The notes below the pieces were generated by a model that saw nothing but the letters and a program-made list of their open reading frames with translations, made no database searches and had not been told where the DNA came from. The position numbers and the translations under genes are program-made. This document shows positions 7,238 through 11,956 of a stretch of DNA of 11,956 nucleotides, piece after piece; position 1 is the stretch's first letter, and each line of letters starts with the position of its first letter. The DNA lies in the NCBI GenBank assembly GCA_947632315.1, contig CANROV010000051.1, positions 1 through 11,956 on the forward strand, written 5' to 3'. This DNA comes from Candidatus Gastranaerophilales bacterium. GTDB taxonomy: Bacteria; Cyanobacteriota; Vampirovibrionia; Gastranaerophilales; Gastranaerophilaceae.

Positions 7238-8233
7238 ATGAACAATAATAAAACATTTATCATTTTTCAACTTCATCAAAAACTATTTGCTTTAGATATA
7301 AATAATATTATAGAAGTTATTAATCTGCCTGAGCTTGAAATATCTTCATCTGCACCTGAAGGTATTATCGGAATATGTAATTACAAAGGGATTATGATTA
7401 AGGTCATAGATATTTGTGCGTTATTAAAATTACCATCCGAAAAATTTTCTATTAATAACCCGCTTATTATTGTTAATAATAATGGTAGTTGTTATGCTAT
7501 ATATGCTCAGAGTGTTTTGAGTATTCTGAGTATTGATGATAATAATATACAGCCTATCCCGTATAATTCGGAATCTTCAATTATTTCATTTATACATAAT
7601 AATGAAACACAGACTATTAATATTCTTGATGTTAATAAAATTGATTCCGTTACCGAAAAAATTGACGTGAACTCTGATAAAGTAAACTATCTGGAATTAT
7701 TTTCTCAAGATGAAAAAACAAAACAAATTTTAGAGTTAAGAAATCAAATGCAGCTTGAAAATATTCCGTCATATAATTTTTCGTTTGATTCTACTTTGGA
7801 AAATCAATATATTGTATTTACTCTTGATAATTTTAATTATTGTATTGATTTAAAATATATAAAGGAATTGGTATCAATAAAAAGATTTAATATTGTCAAA
7901 CTTCCCTATACGGAGGATTTTATAAAAGGACTTATCAATATTAGAGGCGAATTCCTTTTAATAATTGATTTAAAGCGTTTTTTAAGTAATAATAATCAAG
8001 AAACTACAAATGCTAATAAATTAATTATTATAGAAGGTAAAAATTTTAATCTTGGGCTTTTAGCGGATGATATTAAATATATTAAAAATATAAAAAATAT
8101 TAATGTTACACCTGCCGTAAATTTGAATTCCGAATATATTAGTTCGGAGTTTATGGATGATGGTATTTTAAACAGTATTTTGAATGTTGAAAAAATATTA
8201 AATGATGAAAGACTTTATATTGATATAGAATAA
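7238..8233 (+). CDS. Tandem double-CheW coupling protein
   Basis: This 331-residue protein consists of two CheW domains (about 5-135 and 188-325) joined by a charged linker of about 50 residues (141-187). CheW couples receptors to CheA in the signalling array. Domain 2 keeps the family core, GLINIRGEFLLIIDLKRFL (231-249), matching the N-x-R-G hydrophobic-strand motif. Domain 1 has GICNYKGIMIKVIDI (45-59), where the usual Arg before Gly is Lys, so its binding surface may differ. There is no receiver domain, which separates it from CheV. A double CheW could bridge two receptor or kinase units, or one domain may serve a different partner. It is divergent from the receptor-kinase operon and convergent with the next gene, whose stop is 5 bp away. 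The ATG is preceded by a weak SD, AAAGG, 11 nt upstream. Two fused CheW domains in one reading frame have no frameshift or internal stop. Confidence 0.9.
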   Translation: MNNNKTFIIFQLHQKLFALDINNIIEVINLPELEISSSAPEGIIGICNYKGIMIKVIDICALLKLPSEKFSINNPLIIVNNNGSCYAIYAQSVLSILSIDDNNIQPIPYNSESSIISFIHNNETQTINILDVNKIDSVTEKIDVNSDKVNYLELFSQDEKTKQILELRNQMQLENIPSYNFSFDSTLENQYIVFTLDNFNYCIDLKYIKELVSIKRFNIVKLPYTEDFIKGLINIRGEFLLIIDLKRFLSNNNQETTNANKLIIIEGKNFNLGLLADDIKYIKNIKNINVTPAVNLNSEYISSEFMDDGILNSILNVEKILNDERLYIDIE

Positions 8234-8238
8234 ACAAA

Positions 8239-9033
8239 TTAATTAATTCCTGCATTTTTTATTGCATTAAAAAAGTTTTGGATGTTTTCTTTGTGTCTTT
8301 TTTGAATATAAATAGGTGAATGCGTCAGGGATACTGCAAGGGGATTTATTTTACTTTCATATATTTCTTTTAAAAAATAATTAATGTCATTATTTAGTTC
8401 TTCATCTGTTATATTGTTATTATTTATTCTTTCAATTGTATCAAATCCTGAGTTACAGAAATAATCTGCATCTATACTCAATAATACTTCTTTCCCGTTT
8501 AAAATATTTAAATCGGATATTGTTAAAATATAAATGTTAACAGGAATTAAATCCGTTAACTTATTCTCAATATTAGGCATATTGAACAGTTTGCACTTTT
8601 TATTTATTTGTTTTAATTTTGTTTGTGTTATTAATTCATTTGTTTTGTTATTGAAAAATAATTGTTGTTTAGTAATGTTGTTGAAGTCTGAATTACTATT
8701 TTCAAGGTTAATCAAAGGCCCTTTTGTAAATTTTGAATAATCGTATATTCTTTTATATTCAGGATTTTTAGAAATATAGTCGGGCATAATCCAATATAAT
8801 TCAGTTATTTTGTGTCTTTTGAAACAAAAATTAACCCAATTTGCAATAGAGGCATTATAAATTTTTGAGTTAATATAAACATCCGAATGAGCATCAAAAT
8901 TTAATAGAATAGGAATGTATTTTTTGCTTTTATTAATATAATTTTCAAAAACATTTAGTGCTTCATTGTGATTTGTGTTTATTTCAATGTATGAATTTTT
9001 AAATATTTTATTTATTAATTCAATATTAATCAT
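8239..9033 (-). CDS. UPF0489-like protein with arginase-type metal-binding motifs
   Basis: A 264-residue protein that I assign tentatively to the UPF0489 family, which has an arginase/deacetylase-like layout. Visible motifs are NHNEALNVF (21-29), then LLNFDAHSDVY (43-53) with D47, H49 and D51, SIANWVNF (62-69), ELYWIMPDY (78-86), LSIDADYF (185-192) with D188 and D190, and AVSLTHSPIY (233-242) with H238. DxHxD and DxD are the binuclear-metal ligand patterns of ureohydrolases, so a metal-dependent hydrolase is plausible, but no reaction is established for the family to my knowledge. The middle (110-160) is Asn/Lys-rich and probably variable. The ATG has no visible SD, and TATAAT lies exactly 6 bp upstream, suggesting a leaderless transcript. 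It diverges from an uncharacterised paralogue pair with which it may be functionally linked. Confidence 0.75.
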   Translation of the reverse strand: MINIELINKIFKNSYIEINTNHNEALNVFENYINKSKKYIPILLNFDAHSDVYINSKIYNASIANWVNFCFKRHKITELYWIMPDYISKNPEYKRIYDYSKFTKGPLINLENSNSDFNNITKQQLFFNNKTNELITQTKLKQINKKCKLFNMPNIENKLTDLIPVNIYILTISDLNILNGKEVLLSIDADYFCNSGFDTIERINNNNITDEELNNDINYFLKEIYESKINPLAVSLTHSPIYIQKRHKENIQNFFNAIKNAGIN

Positions 9034-9093
9034 TTTTTAATTATAATTCATAAAATTGCTGTGTCCAAATAATTAATATGATATTATAAAATT
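9034..9093. promoter_or_regulatory. Compact divergent promoter region with possible leaderless starts both ways
   Basis: Only 60 bp separate the two opposing ATGs. Minus strand: TGGACA (complement of 9062-9067), 16 bp, TATAAT (complement of 9040-9045), six bases, ATG. Plus strand: TATTAT (9082-9087), six bases (9088-9093), ATG, with a weak TTGCTG at 9056-9061 as a possible -35. In both directions transcription would start at or next to the A of the ATG, and neither gene has an SD sequence. Confidence 0.45.
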
Positions 9094-9999
9094 ATGTTCT
9101 TAAGAATTTTAAAGAAAAAATTTTATTTTGTATTGCCAAATTTATATAATAATTTTTATATTAACAAGTTTTTTATAGAAATTAAGAATTCAAATCCGGA
9201 TTATTTTTATGATGATTACATATTGTCACAGGCATACGGTACTATTCCTTATTCAATATGGGGAATAAATAACACAAGAAAATATGTTCCCATAAAGATT
9301 GTAAAACAGGCTTTTGATTTTTATTATCAAAATAAATTATCTGTTAATTTATTATTTGAAAATAATTTTATAGAGAAGGAGCATTTAGCTGACACATATT
9401 CAAATATGGTTTTAGATATGGCGCATAGGAAGGGAAATTATATCACTCTTGCTTCGGATATTTTGGAAAATTATATAAGAAAAAACTTTCCGAAATATGA
9501 AATAATTAAAATTGTAAATAAAAACGGATTAAATAGAAAAAATATATTGATAGACGGCAGGTTAAATAACAATATTGAGTCTGAGCCAATAAAATATAAA
9601 AAACATGCTTATATATTGTTAAATCCTATATGCGGAAGTGATTGCAAATTGTATGATTACCATCGTGAATTTATTGCCAAAGAGCAGATGAATTATAATG
9701 AAAACGGTTTATTTATATGTCCTTTATATGCATATATATCATTTTATCCTTCTTGTACTGATAATATTGATTTTATTTCATTATCAAGGCTTAAAAAATT
9801 ACGTGATAAAGGTTTTAGAAATTTTGTTATTAACAATGCCATTATTAACAGGAGTATTAATAAAAACTATACCAATATAGATTTAATAGAAAGCTATATA
9901 TATTATTTAATAAAGCCTGAATATCAAGACATTATAAGAAAAAAAATAACATATGAACATTACAATGCAGTACGGAGAAAAATGTATGGAAAAGTATAA
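9094..9999 (+). CDS. Uncharacterised protein with a Cys cluster, first of an overlapping paralogous pair
   Basis: This 301-residue soluble protein has motifs that recur in the next gene: GTIPYSIWG (49-57), LLFENNFIEKEHLADTYSNM (86-105), YIRKNFPKYE (127-136), and a C-terminal YIYYLIKPEY-type helix (268-277) followed by IRKK. Cys180, Cys184, Cys209 and Cys221, with H190 after CxxxC, could bind a metal or a cluster. The arrangement of an F-x-N-x-x-I-E-x-x-H-x-x-D segment, then a Cys cluster, then a G-F-x-x-F segment reminds me of the U32-peptidase-like TIM-barrel class, but the usual KIEGR motif is not kept (FVINNA, 244-249), so this is tentative. It starts at the ATG six bases after a -10 box, without an SD. 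The last 14 bases overlap the second paralogue. Function unknown. Confidence 0.85.
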   Translation: MFLRILKKKFYFVLPNLYNNFYINKFFIEIKNSNPDYFYDDYILSQAYGTIPYSIWGINNTRKYVPIKIVKQAFDFYYQNKLSVNLLFENNFIEKEHLADTYSNMVLDMAHRKGNYITLASDILENYIRKNFPKYEIIKIVNKNGLNRKNILIDGRLNNNIESEPIKYKKHAYILLNPICGSDCKLYDYHREFIAKEQMNYNENGLFICPLYAYISFYPSCTDNIDFISLSRLKKLRDKGFRNFVINNAIINRSINKNYTNIDLIESYIYYLIKPEYQDIIRKKITYEHYNAVRRKMYGKV

Positions 10000-10747
10000 T
10001 ATTATTTTCCCGATGGAACTAACATCTTTTTATATAATAAGAAGAATAATTAATTTAAAAGAAGAAAAACCTGAAATATTTAATGACAGTATTAATAAAA
10101 TAGGTTTTATCGGTAATATACCGTATTGTATATGGTCAGCCCGAAATCAATCTATTGAAATATATTCTTATGAAAGAATAGAAAATGACTTTAAGTATAT
10201 TTCCGATAATAATCTAATATTAATTTTAGAATTTGATAATACAAAGCTGGAAGAAAAACATTTTATTGATACATATATGAATATGGTGTTAATGCTGGCA
10301 AAAGATGTTGATATTTATGCAATTATATATAATGAAAAATTAGCGGAATATGTAAAAAATAAGTATCCTTATGTAAAAACGGTACGAATGGACTCTAAAG
10401 ATGTAATTCCTCCTTTTGATTATTGTTTGACATATTCTAAAGAAGAAACAGCTCCGAATTATATATATACAACAGATATTCAAAGAGATATTGAAACCTT
10501 AAATAGAATGAGTGAAGATGTTTTAAACTTTGAAATTATAAAACAGCCTGCGGAAAAGTGCGATATCGAATTAGATATTGAAGATATCGAGAAATTAAGC
10601 AAAAGCGGAATTGAAAGTTTTATAATTAAAGTAAGCCCTGAAGATAAATATGATATGGTAAATGCATATATAAAATATCTTATAAAAAATGATTATCAAA
10701 ATGAAGTTCGATTAAATTTATTAAAAATGCTTGCATTTCCCAAGTAA
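9986..10747 (+). CDS. Uncharacterised protein, second of a paralogous pair, lacking the Cys cluster
   Basis: This 253-residue protein is homologous to the preceding one, with GNIPYCIWS (43-51), LEFDNTKLEEKHFIDTYMNM (81-100), EYVKNKYPYV (121-130), and the end motif SGIESFIIKV (207-216) then YIKYLIKNDYQNEVR (228-242). It is about 50 residues shorter in the middle: the CxxxC...H...C region of the first copy is absent. The pair is therefore asymmetric, which suggests one carries a cofactor and the other is a partner or has a changed role. Start choice: ATG at 9986 has GGAG (9974-9977) at a normal distance and aligns with the N-terminus of its paralogue. In-frame ATGs at 9953 and 9965 lack an SD and would add a tail without a counterpart. 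It overlaps gene 9094-9999 by 14 bp, so the two are co-translated. Function unknown. Confidence 0.85.
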   Translation: MEKYNIIFPMELTSFYIIRRIINLKEEKPEIFNDSINKIGFIGNIPYCIWSARNQSIEIYSYERIENDFKYISDNNLILILEFDNTKLEEKHFIDTYMNMVLMLAKDVDIYAIIYNEKLAEYVKNKYPYVKTVRMDSKDVIPPFDYCLTYSKEETAPNYIYTTDIQRDIETLNRMSEDVLNFEIIKQPAEKCDIELDIEDIEKLSKSGIESFIIKVSPEDKYDMVNAYIKYLIKNDYQNEVRLNLLKMLAFPK

Positions 10748-10910
10748 TAATGATGATTTTCAAAGAAAGTTCATAGTATAAAAATAATGTTAACAAATTT
10801 AATATATAAAAAATATATATGTTATATATACTAATTTTCGGGAATTAAAATAATATAGTCAATTTCTTTATTACTTATTTTCCTTCACTCCTTTTCTCCA
10901 TAACAAGACT
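10748..10910. other. AT-rich spacer with no gene
   Basis: This is an extremely AT-rich stretch (TATATA-rich at about 10801-10832) with no ORF, tRNA or clear terminator. It contains the left copy of a 17-bp direct repeat at 10843-10859. A small minus-strand sequence near its right end reads ATGGAGAAAAGGAGTGAAGG before a stop, which gives only an octapeptide and is not counted as a gene. Confidence 0.5.
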
Positions 10911-11080
10911 GTGGTCGCATAAGCGACCTTTTTTTTTGCGGATTTTCCGCAGGGCGGAGTTGCGGGGGGCGAACAGTAAAATCCGAGAAGCGAAATTTCG
11001 TGCGAACGAAGTTCGATTAGCGAAAGCCGCAGCGAGGACAGTCGAAGGCGAACGAACGACGGCAGGCAGATCAGAAGGTG
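10911..11080. repeat. GC-rich hairpin-rich island of unknown nature
   Basis: About half G+C over roughly 170 bp, against very AT-rich flanks. It is full of GCGA/CGAA words and short perfect hairpins: GCGGA-TTT-TCCGC (10938-10950), the palindrome CGAAATTTCG (10991-11000), and CGAAC-GAA-GTTCG (11003-11015). A further inverted repeat, GGATGAA (11102-11108) with TTCATCC (11145-11151) enclosing the palindrome TTTAG-T-CTAAA, lies just to the right. A 93-codon minus-strand frame crosses it but has coding features unlike the neighbours. It may be a multi-copy intergenic element, a non-coding RNA or horizontally acquired DNA. Confidence 0.45.
10913..10937 (+). terminator. Rho-independent terminator
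   Basis: A perfect 6-bp stem GGTCGC/GCGACC (10913-10918 and 10923-10928) with an ATAA loop is followed by nine T residues (10929-10937). The polarity is plus strand only; on the other strand the hairpin is followed by ACAGTC. It is the first good terminator after the paralogue-pair operon, about 165 bp downstream of its stop. Confidence 0.85.
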
Positions 11081-11256
11081 TGAGAGTAAATTATGTTTAA
11101 AGGATGAACATATTCTATTTAGTCTAAACTTTAAAGGTGTTACTTCATCCAAGACGCAAATTTTGAGAAAGGGCTAAGTGTGAAGCGAATCATAACTCAA
11201 CTTTTGCCTCCCAAAGAATAAAAATAATATAGTTTGTTTTTACTATTGCATAACAA

Positions 11257-11279
11257 AAGTCTTGCCAACGGCAAGACTT
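11257..11279 (-). terminator. Terminator of the small minus-strand gene
   Basis: A perfect 10-bp stem AAGTCTTGCC/GGCAAGACTT with a 3-base loop (AAC on the plus strand, GTT on the transcript strand). On the minus strand it is followed by TTGTTAT, a short T-rich tract, and it lies 34 bp after the stop of gene 11314-11580. On the plus strand it is followed by AAAAAA, so it should act only on the minus strand. Confidence 0.7.
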
Positions 11280-11313
11280 AAAAAAGACCATTACTACATC
11301 TATAGACCAAAAT

Positions 11314-11580
11314 TTATATTTTTATATTAAATGAACTTTTAGGCTGACCTTCACGCATAATCTGACCTAAAGCATACATTTGAGCCTGATATTTTCTTAT
11401 TTCTCCCGCTACTTCACCTGAGAAAACTTTTTCATTTTCATTTAAATAATTAGTAAAGGGATTTAAAGAAATATTCTCTATTTCTTGTTTCGCTACTTTT
11501 TGAACTTCTTTAATCGTTTTATGCGGGATTGCTATGTTTAACCCGAATGAATTTTTTAAAATTTTTTGATTGTCAGTCAT
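11314..11580 (-). CDS. Small hypothetical protein
   Basis: This 88-residue protein has no family I recognise. The sequence is mostly predicted helical: a stretch around KTIKEVQKVAKQEIENI (21-37), then an ASN-rich break (NPFTNYLNENEK), then GEVAGEIRKYQAQMYALGQI (55-74), and a basic C-terminus ending KSSFNIKI. No signal peptide, membrane segment or Cys is present. The ATG has a weak SD, AAAGGG, about 6 nt upstream. It has its own terminator and is divergent from the last gene across about 213 bp. Codon use looks like the rest of the AT-rich genes, so it is probably real and native. Its position beside an SFKG-leader gene hints at a lineage-specific pair, but this is inference. Confidence 0.65.
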   Translation of the reverse strand: MTDNQKILKNSFGLNIAIPHKTIKEVQKVAKQEIENISLNPFTNYLNENEKVFSGEVAGEIRKYQAQMYALGQIMREGQPKSSFNIKI

Positions 11581-11690
11581 TGTTACCCTTTTTGTTAACT
11601 TAAATTATTTTGGATATATTATATTAATCGGAAAATTAATTATAAACTTTAATGATTTAATTATTTTTGTAAAGAAAATAAGTAATTTTG

Positions 11691-11719
11691 TTACATTTAA
11701 AATATTATTTTGTTAGAAT
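11691..11719 (+). promoter_or_regulatory. Possible promoter of the right-edge gene
   Basis: TTACAT (11691-11696), 17 bp, then TAGAAT (11714-11719) preceded by TGT, an extended -10. The predicted start near 11726 leaves a leader of about 68 nt ending in CAGGA (11780-11784), 9 nt before the ATG. The -35 is a weak match. Confidence 0.35.
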
Positions 11720-11793
11720 AAAAAACACAAAAAATATGTAAAAAATAGCAAAATAAATTTTTTACGTATTTTTATGTATCAGGAAAATATACC

Positions 11794-11956
11794 ATGATAA
11801 ACAGAATTGCAAAGCCGATAAATATATTAAACATAAATAATAAGAATAAGCAAAATAAATTAACTCAAACAAATAAATCAGAACAAAGTTTTAAAGGGAT
11901 AGAAACACCTGTATTAGGAGTATTAAGAGGACTGAATAACAGTCCTGCAGTTGGTG
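11794..11956 (+). CDS. N-terminal fragment of a protein with an Asn/Lys-rich leader and SFKG motif (runs off the window)
   Basis: The first 54 codons are visible before the right edge cuts the gene. The leader is rich in Asn, Lys and Ile (residues 1-30), followed by SFKG at 32-35 and then a hydrophobic-flexible stretch, VLGVLRGLNN (40-49). It is not a classic signal peptide. Short N/K-rich leaders ending in an (S/N)FKG- or (S/N)FxG-type motif are something I associate with many proteins of Gastranaerophilales-like gut genomes; this is from memory and not proven here. CAGGA at 11780-11784 supports the start. The function lies in the missing part. Confidence 0.7.
   Translation, partial: MINRIAKPINILNINNKNKQNKLTQTNKSEQSFKGIETPVLGVLRGLNNSPAVG

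Larger units (their letters stand above)
10843..11233. repeat. Near-identical 17-bp direct repeats flanking a GC-rich island
   Basis: The repeats are AATTAAAATAATATAGT at 10843-10859 and AATAAAAATAATATAGT at 11217-11233 (one mismatch, 16/17). They lie on either side of the GC-rich segment 10911-11080. This could mark an insertion, or be coincidence in such AT-rich DNA. No transposase lies inside and no terminal inverted repeats were identified. Confidence 0.35.

Noticed and set aside
9953..9985. Upstream in-frame ATGs for the second paralogue
   Set aside because: No SD, larger overlap with the first gene, and the extra residues have no counterpart in the paralogue, whereas ATG 9986 has GGAG.
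10800..10835. TATATA-rich inverted repeat as a terminator or origin
   Set aside because: The pairing is only A/T low-complexity sequence without a stable stem or a following T tract, and no origin-like motifs such as DnaA boxes were seen.
10911..11080. CRISPR array or tRNA cluster in the GC-rich island
   Set aside because: No regularly spaced repeats of equal length and no cloverleaf or T-loop signature could be found.
10871..11152. 93-codon minus-strand open frame
   Set aside because: It runs through the GC-rich hairpin island and a terminator, has a low-complexity Leu/Arg/Ser composition unlike the N/K/I-rich neighbours, no SD and no recognisable domain. The openness is explained by the unusual base composition.

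Overview
The window is a strongly AT-rich bacterial stretch, by eye roughly a quarter to 30% G+C in the genes, with many Asn/Lys/Ile-rich proteins, AGGA/GGAG-type ribosome binding sites and ATG or TTG starts. The organism cannot be fixed from these data. The AT-richness, the DUF2085 membrane protein and a short Asn/Lys-rich leader running into Ser-Phe-Lys-Gly at the start of the last gene together suggest a gut Melainabacteria/Gastranaerophilales-type genome. That is an inference. A low-GC clostridial or other gut lineage is the main alternative. No mobile element, integrase, CRISPR array, tRNA or complete rRNA gene was seen.

Layout. 1-110 is an unassigned, relatively GC-rich edge. 152-385 (-) is a small Xre/Cro-type regulator. 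Divergent from it, 530-1580 (+) holds a DUF2085 membrane protein overlapping a secreted, membrane-anchored protein of unknown role, followed by two tandem PlsC-type acyltransferases (1635-2991) with their own likely promoter. Next comes a chemosensory module. A methyl-accepting protein without an extracytoplasmic sensor domain (6120-7145) and a 1039-residue CheA-type kinase (2981-6100) form a minus-strand operon. A double-CheW protein (7238-8233) is read divergently from the same 92-bp control region. No CheR, CheB, CheY, CheC/CheX or CheZ is present, and the kinase ends in a receiver-like domain that has lost its phospho-acceptor aspartate, so the real response regulator must lie elsewhere.

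8239-9033 (-) is a UPF0489-like protein with arginase-type metal-ligand motifs. It shares a 60-bp divergent promoter region with an overlapping pair of paralogous proteins of unknown function (9094-10747, +). In both directions the -10 hexamer lies exactly six bases before the ATG and no Shine-Dalgarno sequence is visible, so both transcripts may be leaderless. The right part is a 566-bp gap (10748-11313) holding a strong terminator, a striking GC-rich hairpin-rich island flanked by near-identical 17-bp direct repeats, and a second terminator that serves the small minus-strand gene at 11314-11580. The window ends inside a plus-strand gene starting at 11794.

How they fit together. The chemosensory genes look like one signalling complex: a membrane receptor, a kinase and a two-domain coupling protein. 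It may control something other than flagellar rotation. The acyltransferase pair belongs to phospholipid synthesis or remodelling. The UPF0489/paralogue-pair locus is the least understood part and, with the GC-rich island, the most worth following up.
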